This document shows, in pieces, positions 40,955 through 53,800 of a stretch of 64,000 bases of DNA. The notes beneath the pieces were generated by a model. That model saw only the letters and a list, made by a program, of their open reading frames with translations. It did no database searches and was not told the origin of the DNA. This DNA comes from Salminus brasiliensis. Taxonomy: Eukaryota > Chordata > Actinopteri > Characiformes > Bryconidae. The stretch covers positions 20,365,990 through 20,429,989 of the forward strand of contig NC_132899.1 of assembly GCF_030463535.1 (NCBI RefSeq), written 5' to 3'. Position 1 is the stretch's first letter. Each line of letters begins with the position of its first letter. Position numbers and translations under genes: made by a program.

Positions 40955-42137
40955 CAGTCGGGTCCTTAAGTATTTGGACAGTGACACAGTTTTGCCTCTG
41001 TATACCACCTCGATTGAGCAGTCAAATGTGATTAAAATATAAACTTTCAGCTTTAATCCGATGCGTTAAACAGAAATATTGAATTTTTGCAATTCATACA
41101 TGTAATTTTTTTACATAGGTTCTCCATTAGTCAAGACAAAATAACAGCAGTCATAAATATTAGGATTATTTCTAATAGTTGGATGCAAATCCTTAGCAAG
41201 CAATGGCTGCCTGATGTCTGAAACCCATTGACATCACCAAGTGCTAATTTTTCTCCTTTGAGATGCTTGATCAGGCCTTTACTACAGCTGCCTTCAATGA
41301 TCGTTTGTTTATGGGTCTTAGTGCCTTCAGTTTTGTTGTTCTTTATGAATGTTCCGTTTCTTTGCTTTCACCGTATGTTTGGGGTCATTTATATATCACT
41401 ACTGTTTTTTTGTCACTTGAATAAAACTGAACAGAAAGAAAAGCTCTATACACATCAGAATTCATCCCCCATTATTTTATCAGCAGTCATATCATAGACA
41501 AACACCAGCGACACAGTTCCATTGGCAGTCATACATGTCAAAGCCACAACAGTGCCTCCACCATGTTTGACAGATGATGTGGTATGTTTTGGTCTTTCCA
41601 AAGAATCTTGTTCCAGAACTGGGCTGGCATTTTTTCCTAGATGTAATCTAGCAATCTAATCTGATATTTTTGTTTTCGGAATATGACCAGTGGTTTACTC
41701 TGTAGAGGTAAACCCTTGGTATTTACATTTGTGAAAGCGTATCTTGATTGTAGACTGTGACCTACCTCCTTGAGATATGCTGTTGCCGTAGCTAGATTTT
41801 GTAAAAATGGATTTTATTTACGAGGAAATAGTCCTGGAATTGTCGTGTGTGGTGTTCCAGGCCCTTCCAGTGCACTTTTTTATATTTTTGCTGTCATTAA
41901 ATAATGGGGGAACAGGCGTGGACCTCGCCATGGAAATGCTTGTCAGGCAATTACCCAGTTGCTTTTGCGCATATGGAAAAGAAGGGACTATGTAAAGAAA
42001 TCTCCTGAATTGTTAATGCAGTAGTTTTTGTCAGTCCCCTGAATTTACTACAGCTTTCAAACAAATATCTCGCTTCACCTTTGAGGTGGTGTACAGTGCT
42101 GAAAAATGAGTTGTGTCACAATCCAAATACCCGACTG
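40955..42137 (-). mobile_element. Tc1-like transposon with both ends, decayed transposase
   Basis: The left end is CAGTCGGGTCCTTAAGTATT after a TA at 40953-40954. The right end is the complement, GTGTCACAATCCAAATACCC then GACTG, ending at about 42137. The span of about 1.18 kb is usual for Tc1 elements. On the minus strand the VKHGG-type transposase block is still visible near 41545-41580, but stops and frameshifts break the frame. Confidence 0.85.
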
Positions 42138-43216
42138 TCTATACAACTTTGAAATCCAGTAACTTGACAAACAGTGTGACCACTGGACAGCATGACCAGA
42201 TGCAAGCATGCTATGTTGTAATGTGTTGTTATATGTTAAGCTGTAATAATGAACATTCTGTGGGATTTTTGCTTTTGCTTTTGCTACAAACAAACTTTGC
42301 CAAATATTTCTAGCTGTTATGTTTTTTGACTTGCATTTTACATTGATCCTCATTTATGTCTAAATGTAATCAGAATCAAGATTAGATCTCTGTGTATGTC
42401 TTTGAAAGATGCCATATGTCTGCAATAGGTGAAGGGTTGTTAGAAGTGCCCTGATTTTGGCTGTAAGATTTTTTCTGTACTTTAAACCTGGTGGATATTA
42501 TTCAGCCTCCTATCCCAGTCTTTTCCCAATGCTAGAATGGAACTACTGCAACCGATATCCACAGTTTTGTTTTGTTTTCTAGTAAGGAACCGGTATTGCT
42601 GATACAATGACTGCAGTTGTAATGCAGTTATTAACATTTAAGCTCTTTCAGTGTTCATACATAATAAATGTACAGATCACATTAATATGCACCAAGAGCT
42701 CCAAAACAACACATCTGGAGTAAATAGTAAACACACAACATACACACAATAAAATAGATATGCTATTCATACACTACTGCACTGATCCAAATACATGACA
42801 GAAATATTCAGATAAGGCAGATTGCTGTTCACAAGGGCACTTGACGATATGAATTGTTCAGATGTAAGTGTGATGGAGCTGTTCAGGTAAAGTAAGTGAA
42901 GCGCAGGGTGCAGAGTAAGTATGTATGAGGTGAGGGTGTGGTGGGGTTTGTCCACAGAGATCCATTATGGGATGATTTCCTTTGTTGTAAATTAAGTAAA
43001 CAAATTAAATATAATAATAGTATTATTATAACGTTAGCTAAATAAGCTACGCTACATAAATAATTGGATCTATTGAATATTGTATGAAATAATATGAATA
43101 TCATTTAGTGTGCCTTTTTTTTGCATATTTATGTTTTCAGACTACTTTCAGATTGTAAGATTTGTGTAGTATTATTATATCAAATATTATAATTTTAACT
43201 ACATTAGCTATGATCC

Positions 43217-43261
<45 letters not shown>

Positions 43262-43679
43262 ATATCGTGTGAAGTAATACAATATTTTTGAATATTTGGC
43301 ACTAAATTATTTTAGTATTTTAGTATTTAGTATTTTTATATATATATACATACACACACACTAATTATTATAATCAATAACGAGTATGCATATTATTTTA
43401 TAGTATTATTATTAAGAATATTATTATAATCTTAGCTATATAAGCTATGATACAAAAAAACATATTAAAAAATGTGTGAAGTAATATGAACGTGTTTTGT
43501 ATTTTTGAATATGTGACATACTAATGATAATAATGATTTCAGACTATACCGTAGTTCCAACAACTAATATTTATAATAATCAATAACGAGTATTATTAGT
43601 ATTATTATTACGAGTATTATTATAATGTTAAATAAGTAAACTGGTAAACTGCGCCCTTTTTTCTAAGTTTACTATAAAC
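42138..43679. other. AT-rich intergenic spacer
   Basis: Very AT-rich (many ATTATTATA runs) with a long TA microsatellite at 43217-43258. No gene is supported. Confidence 0.5.
43217..43258. repeat. (TA)n microsatellite
   Basis: An uninterrupted TA dinucleotide run of about 40 bp. Confidence 0.95.
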
Positions 43680-43967
43680 CCGGTCTGTCCCGCCCTTTCC
43701 GGGGGTGTCAGCGCTGTGCTCATCGGCTCCAGCCCCCCTCGCCCGGCTCTATTGGCCGCTCAGCCCGCTGGCCACGTCCCCGGGCCACGTCGCGCTCTCC
43801 TCGCCATCTTTCAACTGGGAGTGGGGCAAACTGCCGTGGACTCGCCTGCCCTTCTCTCACTTCGGTGGAACCGCTCGGTGCTGTTGAAGCGCGGTCCGAC
43901 CTGACTGCTATTCCTCGTTTTCCGTCTGTGTCTGAAGGCCGTGGTCTCTCACCGCGCGGGCAGAAAC
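43680..43967 (+). promoter_or_regulatory. kdelr2 CpG-island promoter
   Basis: An abrupt change from AT-rich to GC/CpG-rich sequence at about 43680 continues past exon 1 to about 44420. An inverted CCAAT box (ATTGG at 43750) lies about 220 bp before the ATG. There is no TATA box, as expected of a housekeeping gene. Confidence 0.75.
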
Positions 43968-46900
43968 ATGAACATCTTCAGACTCACCGGCGACCTCTCG
44001 CACTTAGCGGCTATCATCATCCTGCTGCTCAAAATATGGAAAAGCAGGTCCTGTGCCGGTAAGAGGATCGATTTTATGAGTTCGCCTGCAAAGAGCAGCA
44101 GCTCTGCACAGACAGGCTGCGGCGGTGGGTTTCTGGTCGGGGGAGATTTGGCTGCATGCTGGGGATTTCAGTTAGCCGGAGAGCTAAACTAACTCGGCCG
44201 GCTCAGAGGCTCGGAGGCTCTCAGCGGGGTCGGCCAGGCCGCGACTCCACAGAGCGGACGGAGTAACTTCACTGACAGCCGGCGCTGACCAGCTCAGTCG
44301 GACTGGTTCTCAGGACTTTGCTCATGGTGTTTTCTTATCACTTTTACTGCCGGCGTTATTCGGCCTAGGTGGCGTTTCAACGTCACGCAGACGGTTTGGA
44401 GCAAAGTTAGCTAGACGTTAGCCTGACTTCTCAATTACCACGTCAGATTTTCTTCAAGCTATTAAACTTATTAGGCTCATCAGGCTGTATGATCAGACCC
44501 CAGATCTGGGTGGGATTAGCTCGCGCTAGCTTTGTGGGGTCTTTGCGTCTCCGAGGTGAACGTTAACGTCAACTGCTAAATATAAATAAAAGCATGCAGT
44601 GCCCGCATCCAGCAGTCCTTGTAGTTTGCAGATCATGATCTGAGAGGTTAATTAATGTCAGACTCTAGGGTAGTTCAGTAGTCCACTGTTAAGGCAGGGG
44701 TTCATTCATTCTGTCTGGAGGTTGTGCATGACCTCTGACGTGGCAGGATGTAGCCCGACGTTCCTACAGTGAGCACCAGTCATCACTAAAACTGAGGGCT
44801 GCTGGAGTTCAGCTGCAGCCCAGTGATGTCTGTATGTTTATTAATGTGAAAACACCATTTATCACAACCTCAAGACCTGCCATGATAACTGAGCACACTT
44901 TCTACTAGTGCTTTAGTGAGTCTTACTAAATATGAGAAATCATACTTTCCTTTTTTTTGGCCTGAGTAGCTGATCTGGGCTTTTAGGTAGTAGTAGCCCA
45001 CCTCTCAATGAGTCTTGTCTTGTTTGCAGATCTCCTTCATTACACAACCCCTTCATTTAAATACGTCCCTTGATTCAATTTATTTTAGGGAGTGGATGGT
45101 GGTGTCAGCAAGTTAGTCTCATTCTGTTGACTTAGTTACTGTTGACATTGCGGTGCTCCTGGTGTAGCAGTGGAGGTGATGAACGTGAGATTACAAAACA
45201 AAAGGACTGTATTTGAGTCTTGTAAATCAGAGATGCAGTGCGATCCTATTTCACACCATATGGTCATGGAAGAACCTTCACAACAGTGTGAGTTAAAGCT
45301 GTGTTAAAGAAATCATCTGAATGATGGAAGAGTGCAAGCATTCATCCTAAACTGGAATTATCTCTTCGTATTATGTTCTGTGTTTATGTTGAAATTGTTT
45401 TGGTCCTGCAAACGTCTATAACTGGAAATGACGTGCTGTCTTGAACCAGGTCTTCCTCAAAGGAGAGATTATAATTTCAAGGGACCTCCTGGTTAAATAA
45501 AGGTTAAAAAGTGTAGTGTTTCAGAAGTCCCACAATGTTAGCAGAGCAATGTCTGACCTGTTGTTGCCTCTCTTTTAGGCATATCTGGGAAGAGCCAGAT
45601 TCTGTTTGCCCTGGTTTTCACGACTCGTTACTTGGACCTCCTCACCTCCTTTATCTCTCTGTACAACACCACCATGAAGGTGAGCTGGCGTGGACTGCTG
45701 AACTCTTCCTCCATCAAGTGTTCCCACACTGCGATACTATCTTACAGTGTGTCAGTACGGTATTGAGTTGTTTGGGGGGGGGGGGGGGTGATAAATAAAT
45801 AAATAAATAAATAATAATAAATATAATGCAAATTATGAAATTTCATCCTTGCAGTGTAAACCTATATATATATATTGTATCCGTGGTGATGGGAATCAAG
45901 TGTTGTGATGTCTACAACACAAATATAGTGTTTTCTTACTGATCCAAACAAGAGTTTGCATGTACGTTATATGTAAGCAAACTGTCGGAGGCTGTTTCTC
46001 TGTGCAGTGCACTGAATGTAGCTACTTCTTGCCCACAGTTTTATCTCCAAACTATTGTAAAACAAGGTCCAGCATCAGCGTCAAGTGTTTGTATCCATTT
46101 CATGTATAACTGTGTGAGGCAGTGTTTAGACAGATTCAGTTCTGCATGTGTCTGGTTTTTGTCAGCTACAGTATGAGCAGTTTTGACCGGATAAGCGCCT
46201 GTAGAAGGTAGCAGTTCACACTAAACCACTCTGAATGAGTTTGTTAATCTTAACTATTACATTTAGCCGAAATGAGAAAATCTGGTGGAGTTTTCCTTTA
46301 GGCAGTTCCTCCCCTGTTATGTTATGTTTTCTTAAGTTTCCACGTTTTATTTGGCACAGGTCATATACATCGGATGTGCATACGCCACGGTCTACCTGAT
46401 CTACGTCAAGTTCAAAGCCACCTATGATGGCAACCATGACACTTTCAGGGTAGAGTTCTTGGTCGTTCCTGTGGGTGGCCTTGCTTTCCTCGTCAACCAC
46501 GACTTTTCTCCTTTGGAGGTAAGATCGTAATTTCAACGCTTTCTGTTTCGTACTCATTTCTTTGCTTTTGTGTGTTCATCTTTCAGTGCGAAACGTCCAT
46601 AGACACATACTGAACATTGCTGTTTCCCTGTACAGCACTGAAGTAGTATTAGTTGAAGTGTATGTCTCGCAGTATAGTGTATTTACAATGTTCTGGATAT
46701 ATGGGGGGCGGGAAATAATGTTAAAATCATAAACAACCTTGACTAGTGTATGTATCTTATCTTGGCAGGTCCATTGGTTTTAGCTTTAAAGCATTAAGTA
46801 TTTTGGGAACTTGGTGAATGTGTCCTTTGCTGGTGTATGAAAGCCCTCTTCCTCCTCCTGGTGAATGTTTCTTAATTGAAGCCTTTTTGTTCATGTGTCG

Positions 46901-48115
46901 CTGTAGATCTTGTGGACCTTCTCCATCTACTTGGAGTCCGTGGCCATTCTGCCTCAGCTTTTCATGATTAGCAAGACTGGAGAAGCTGAGACCATCACCA
47001 CCCACTATCTGTTCTTCCTGGGGCTCTACCGGGCCCTTTATCTCATGAACTGGATCTGGCGCTTCTACTTTGAAGGATTCTTCGATATGATTGCCATTGT
47101 GGCAGGCGTTGTCCAGACAATCCTATATTGTGATTTCTTCTATCTCTATGTAACAAAAGGTAAGTGAAGTGTGAGCTTCTTTATGATCAACTTGTTTTTA
47201 TTTTATTCTTGTTTTTACATTAGCTTTACTTTTTATTTCATTAAAAACTAAAGCATAAGGGGTTGTTTTGTCCTCATGGAGTTTGATCTAAACTGCATTG
47301 CACAAATGGAGAGATTGTAGAGACACTGAGCTGATTGATTGGACAGTTACCTCACCATTGACCTTTCCCAAATGCAGATTGAAATGCAGTTCAGTCTGTT
47401 TTCATCTGTGAGTTCTAGTTACTTAAATCCATGATTTACTGCTTTCAGCATGTGCTAAAACACTGGAGCACCTTCATGTTTCTCCTATTGACAATATATA
47501 AGAAATGGACCCAGTCCTCCCACTTTGTACTTCCTTAACCCATCGGTTTGATCCAAGTTTAGCTCCTAGTTTAGCTCCTTAGATCTCCTCTAGAGCTCCT
47601 TCTTTCTGTTCCTCCCATTGACAGTTTATAAGAACTGGACCCAGCCCTCCTGTCTTCAGTGCTTATGGTGCAAATATCCAGAGCTACTCAGCACATATTT
47701 CTGTGACCGTCACAAGTCATTAAACAGACGCCTTCACAACATACTGAATATTCGTTACAGCTTGCTCCATCATCAGCTGTTTGTGTGGCCTATGACACAC
47801 TGTTAAAGGAAAATGTTTATATAATATTTTGTATTAAATGAAATGATTATTACAAAATCCCATTCATTTTTACTTCTTGTGTGTTTTGATATGATTGCTT
47901 AATATTATGATTTTGACTAGGTTATCATTCCATAAAACAATAACACCAATATAAATAATGGTTAAACAGTAAATCTGAGCATAAGAACATCAGAGGCAAC
48001 AGTCAGCCGTATCTCCTAAATATAGGTGGTCAAAAAACTCTTCCTGTGGGTCCTAAAATTGTCCATGTTTCTGTTTATAGTGCTGAAAGGAAAGAAGCTG
48101 AGTTTGCCAGCTTAA
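43968..48115 (+). CDS. kdelr2: ER lumen protein-retaining (KDEL) receptor 2
   Basis: This seven-helix Golgi/ER receptor binds C-terminal KDEL signals at low pH and returns escaped ER proteins through COPI vesicles. Coding exons: 43968-44058, 45579-45679, 46360-46518, 46907-47159, 48081-48115. They give 212 aa, exactly the human length. [13 protein letters not shown] starts the protein. The ligand-binding residues Arg5, Arg47, Asp50, Glu127, Tyr158, Arg159 and Trp166 are all in place, as is the cytosolic tail KGKKLSLPA with the COPI-binding lysines and the phosphorylatable serine. The few changes from human are conservative (for example I for V). Tail and exon structure fit KDELR2 rather than KDELR1 or 3, and daglb lies next to it as in human. 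Fish may have a second paralogue elsewhere. Confidence 0.97.
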
Positions 48116-49398
48116 GTGCCAGCTTGAAGCCAGAGCTTTGGCAGCCGCGCGTGGGAGCATGGGACACCGCTGACACCAAGTTTGAGTAAGATGCCTGAGA
48201 CGGAGTGCAAAAGGGATCCACTTCTGTTTTTCCTAATCCATGACCACGTCAACAGCTCTGGGACGTTTTTTTTTTTTATTCAAACAATGGCAAACCCGCA
48301 CAGCTCCCCCCATTGGATTTCTGTTTTATTCATTTTTGCCTTACTATTTTTATTATAATATACCAAGGAAAAAAAGTGTTTTGTAGATGAACTGTGTATT
48401 CCCTTCAGTTGTTCTCATGGCATCATAAAAAGAGCTGAAATTGCCTAAAATTTGGCGGTGTTTGTAATGGTCAAGGGGACTTATTCTTATGCCGAATATT
48501 GATTTATATTTGTAAGAGTATTTGCAATCTGAATTCATGTACGTTGTTTACTGAACCTCTAGATGAGTGGTGGTTGGCAGAATTGTTTGAGGAACGGTTG
48601 TTCTGACTTTGTCACCCTGTACATTCCTTTTATTAAGGAAGGTTAATCTCAATACAGTGGTTTGCCCCATGCTCTCAGCTCTTTTTGTTTCATTACAATG
48701 AAATGGCACCTTTTCAGTGTTTCCTAAGTTTTTGAGATGAAACATTTCAAATTAATCAAATGTCTAGCAATGTGGAAGCTGACGTTTGGTTTATTGTTGT
48801 TTGTTTGTTTTTTCTTTCTTTCTTTCTATAGCCCCCCCCCCTTCTCTCTTCTTTCCTCGCAGGTTTGCCCATCTAAATTATGGATGCATCAGTTTGTAAT
48901 TTCATTACTATAAATGACCTTTTCAACTACTTGGGCATTTCATTTATTCAAATAATGCTTTATTTTGTGCTTTGGATATTATTATTATTTCCCCCCTATT
49001 GACACACATTGAGCATATGTATAGTGTAATATGAGCCAATGTGCTTTTTAAAATTTTATCTGGTGGTTCTAAAATTCTGGAAAAAAGATGACAATTTCTT
49101 GAGGTAGCATCTAACTTAATAACAGAGGGGTCTGGGTTTTTATGAACGTTTATCTCCTTTGTATTAAAGATCTGACTTTACTCAGAACTACGAGCAGTAG
49201 CATTGCCCACAGAGTTGCAAAGCATGATTTGTATATTGAGCTTTTCTTTACTGCTATGTTTTATTTCTAATCACTGAGGGCTGGGCATTGTTGCAAATTT
49301 GTTGAGCAGAATATTTTTAATTTCTAGATTTTTTTTTTGTGGGGGGGGGGGCTTTTTTCATAGATATTTTTATTTAGCTTTGCATGATGTCCACCTCA

Positions 49399-49404
49399 AA
49401 TAAA
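49399..49404 (+). terminator. Candidate kdelr2 poly(A) signal
   Basis: AATAAA lies about 1.28 kb after the stop. The long intervening sequence would be the 3' UTR, which includes T- and G-runs near 49330-49353. Confidence 0.55.
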
Positions 49405-49529
49405 AAAAATATGGGAAACACGATTTGTTTTACTGTGTTTGTTTTCTGAAATACAACTGTCACATATACAAATATATTAGACATCCCAAGGTTCTCTGCC
49501 TTTAAGTTATGCTACATGAGATGAGGGCA

Positions 49530-49735
49530 GTAAATGTGTAAGACCCTAAATTGTCGACTATGCTGCCACTGTTGGACCCTTGAGTAAGGCCTTTTACCTC
49601 TCTGCTCCAGGGGTGGCATAATGTGGATGGCTGCTCTCTCACCATGATTTTCCAAGCTGGGATATGTGAAGAGGAGAACTTAATTCTACTGTACTGTAAT
49701 TCTAAGTATAAATGACAAATTATTATAATTATTTT
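49530..49735. mobile_element. Teleost SINE-like dispersed repeat
   Basis: The motif order is GACCCTTGAGTAAGGCCTTT, CTCTGCTCCAGGGG, CCAAGCTGGGATATGTGAAG, and a tail ACTGTACTGTAATTC...TGACAAAT. I recall this order as a very common teleost short interspersed repeat. No family name is asserted. Confidence 0.65.
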
Positions 49736-50035
49736 TATTATCATTAGCTCACTTTAATACAATGGAGTGTAACAGGACTGAACTTACATAATATTATTTA
49801 TTATTCACATTATGTGTGGCTTGCTGTATTACTGGAGCTTGAGTTGAGCAGGGCAGCATTAAGGTTATTAAACCTTGTTGTCCAACGAACACTTCCATTT
49901 ATATATAGTGAATGTGTAAATAAGCAAATTGTATTAAGTGATAATTACAATATTATTACTTGTTTTACTGTACTATACAGTATTTACTACTGTAATAGGT
50001 GGCAGTCATAAAAAATACATAATACTATTCATGGT

Positions 50036-50037
<2 letters not shown>

Positions 50038-50072
<35 letters not shown>

Positions 50073-50110
50073 CAAAATTATATATATATATATATATATA
50101 ATTTTGTATG
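50038..50110. repeat. Two (TA)n tracts forming a palindrome
   Basis: The TA runs at about 50038-50066 and 50080-50100 flank ACACATACAAAATTA. The second is followed by ATTTTGTATGTGTATA, giving inverted symmetry. Confidence 0.85.
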
Positions 50111-50339
50111 TGTATATAAACACGTTAAATTATTAAGCAAAATTAAATTACATAATATTTACAGTATCATTACAATTTTAAAAAGTAACAGCCTATTAGC
50201 ATATTACTAATCCTTGTTAACCAAACTGACATTTGCAGTAGCAGCAACAAATGTATGTGTGTATAAATTTCATGGGAACTGCAGAATTATTACTACAGCA
50301 CATGTTATGATTAATATGGCACAGTCACCGCCATGATGA

Positions 50340-50835
50340 TTTTATTACCGCACGTTTCCCGGAACTGTAGAAAGTGTGAGTGTAGAAATCTGACGGAGGA
50401 TTTAGGTGTTACACACCAAAACAGAAAACAACACACAGGCTCGCCGCTCAGGCTGAATCTGCCGCAGTGTTGACCAGACAGCAGCTCGTCCACCACATTA
50501 TACCGCTGGCCGTCTTTTCTTTTAGTGTTAAAGATGTTTGGGTGCGGGGCTGAGGAGCTGTGTGAAGTGTGATGTAACGCTGCTGGGAGCGCTGCTGTTT
50601 CCTGTAGGCGAGGCTGGGTCGTTGTGGTTTGGGCTCTGTGCTCTAATGCGGACTGAAATGCCACCGACGGCGCACGGAGTGGTGGTCAGCTAGCACCGAC
50701 AGGGTCACACTCTGAATAACCTCACCTCGACGTTGTGTGGTTCGGTTCCCGTCTCCTGGTGTGTGCTGCTGGGCGGTGGCGGGGTTCACAGCCCGTGTTT
50801 TGGTCTTCTGACCATAGGCGAGGTCAGCTGTCACG
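50340..50835 (+). promoter_or_regulatory. Probable daglb promoter / 5' UTR
   Basis: A moderately GC/CpG-rich stretch upstream of the daglb start, with no clear TATA box. The precise start of transcription cannot be read. Confidence 0.4.
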
Positions 50836-53800
50836 ATGCCGGGCATGGTCGTGTTTGGGCGGCGGTGGGGGATAGCCAGCGACGATCTTGTCCTGCCGGG
50901 AGGGGTCGAGCTCTTCATCCGCGTCCTGTGGTGAGAAGCGCTGCTTTTGTCGTGTTTCCCCCCCAGATCGATCCCACCAGTGTTCACTTCTCACACCTCG
51001 TTTCTGCTCCGTTTCGATTCCGAGGCTGAGATTCTTCTCGATCCTCCGGGTTTAGTTGTGTCTTCTGTCAGATGTCTTCTCTCCTGAGTCCTGAGCTTTT
51101 ACACAGCTTTGTTTGACTCAGTAAAAAATCAAGGGAGGAAAATAATGTTTAGAGACATAAACTCGAGGGAACGATTTATTAAATTGAAGGAATGATTTAT
51201 TATATTTGATTGAGCAGTTAATCAAATTTAAGAAATTATTCATTAAATTAAAGTAGCATTTTATTAATTGAATGAATTATTTATTATATTTAAGATAATT
51301 ATTTATTAAATTGAAGGAATGATTTATTATATTTGATTGAGCAGTTAATCAAATTTAAGGAATTATTCATTAAATTAAAGTAGCATTTTATTAATTGAAT
51401 GAATTATTTATTATATTTAAGATAATTATTTATTAAATTGAAGGAATGATTATTTTTGATTAAGTGATTTATTAAATTATTTTTTAACTTGAAACAATTT
51501 ATTAAATGGAAACATTTAATTTATTACATTTGAGGGAACTATTTATTAAATGTGAAGGAATTATGTATTAAATTGAGGGAATTATTAATTCAAGTAAAGG
51601 AATGTTCGAGAGAAGAATTCATTAAATTGAGGGAATGATTTATTAAACTGAGGGAGCGGATTGCTAAATTGATAAAACAATTTGTTAAATTGAAGGAACA
51701 ATATATTAAATTGATAGAATGATTTGTTAAAGAGACTGCTTTATTAAATATTGGAGGAACTGATTGTTAAATGGGGGAATGGTTTATTAAATGAGGGAAT
51801 ACTTTATTAAATGTAGGGAATGGATTATTAAATGGAGGGAACAAATTATTAAATGAAGGAAATGTTTCATCAAATCAGGGCAATGTTTTAAGATGATCAG
51901 TATTATTTTTCTAAATTGTTACTTTAGGGTCTCTGTAAGATGAATAAAATGAGGATATTTTAGTGATGTAGTCCAACATCACCTAAACCCATAGTCCCCA
52001 AAGAGTGATCCGGGGGTGGGGGGATAGGCTGTGATGTATAGCCAGGGGGTCTGCCATAGTTTTCTGAGCCAGTATAAGCTTTACCGTGTATGGCAAGTAG
52101 TTTTACTCTAAAATGCCACCAGCAATAAGATGCATTCAATATTTCTCTAATGCAGTTATGAAATGTGTGCTAGTGATAATATCAGATCTGCAGATCTATA
52201 AATACAATCCGACTAGTCATATTGTCAGGACCACACATCATTAATGTAATTTTGAGGTTACCAGTGCTTTACTTGCAATCTGGTAAAAGAAATACCAGTA
52301 GAAATTGAAATTCCAGATAACCACACTGTAATTCTGATTAGTAAAATGTCCATGTATTCCTTAAATAATTTCTGACTGGTGTAAATACTAATTCAGGATA
52401 GTTCTAGTTTAGTTCTCCCTGCTGCAGGTGGTTATGAAGCAGTTATCTGCTGATACTGTTATGATTCTCATATCTTGTTCGTATCTGTTTAGTTTAATGT
52501 AATTTCCTTGTACAAATCTTAAAGCAATATGAACAGAAGAGATGCCCAGTATTAAATATTGACAGTGTTTTTAACAAGGACATGGAAAAAGAGAGTCCCT
52601 CATGAGATGGTGAGAAGTGTCTTGATAATACAGTTTAAAATGTTGTTATGCTGTTTAGATTTTTTTTGATTGATTATTTTTATATTTTTATACTGTTTAT
52701 TTTTATCCCCTTAGTATTCAGAGACTGAGATTTCATTTATTTTATGTTGTGTAAAACATAGGAACATAATTCTGCATGGGATTGTGCGCAGCTTTGAATA
52801 GTTCTGCAATCCAGTAAGTATTCTTTGGGATATGGAGTCTCAAGTTCACACTAGTAATGGTTATATGCTCTGTTTTCTCGCAGGTGGATTGGGATTTTGG
52901 CTCTGTATGCCACCCGCGAAGGAAGATTTGATTGTCCCGGTGGGGCTCTTCTTCACAGCTACCTTGTTGTCCTTCTCGTCCTGCTTGCAGTCATTATCTT
53001 AACCTTATGTGCAGTTGTTTACATCAGTGCTCAGGGTAAGCCTTATCCATTGGCGAACTGTCGCCTATGACCAAGCTATGTACATAATGCACACTTTTAC
53101 ATGTTCATTAAAAATTGAAATGCACCTCTCATCTCTTTATCGAAGGAACCATAATGAATCCAGGTCCACGGCGCTCTATGCCAGCCCTGGTGTACCTTCG
53201 CGCCCTTCTTTACATCCCTGAGTTCGTTTGGGCCTGTCTTGGGGCGGTCTGGGTATCTGATGACAGCGGAGGATGTGAACCGGCTGAAGTTGGGATTGTA
53301 ATAGGTGCTGTGATTGCTAGGTAGGTGAAATACTTGTACAGCTTTTAAAAGTGGAGTGGGAGCTGTAAGACAGCATACTCAATAAACTGGAGAATCCATG
53401 CACTTAGAAAGCCTCCAAATTTATTGAATGTGACAAAACTGTGGATAAGCAGTTCCCTACCTGGATGTTCCTGATTAAAGGAATAGTTTAGTGAAAAACA
53501 TTTAAAATCACTTACCCCAGAAGCAGTCGATTAGCCGATACGTTTTTGATATCTGAGGTTTGTTCCTTTTGTTTAGCATGGGAGATGCTAGGCTAACTTT
53601 GCTAACAAACACTAGACTTCTGGATCTGGAAAATGTCTCAAAACGAATAAGGTATGACCATGACATTTCACTATATTGATTAAAAAAATCTTGTTTATGT
53701 AACTTTTTGTGGCAGATAAATTTGGGTGTGTATTTACCGATATGAGATTGGTGACAGTCTAGGTCCAGTGTTTGTTAGCAACGTTAGCCTAGCACTCATC

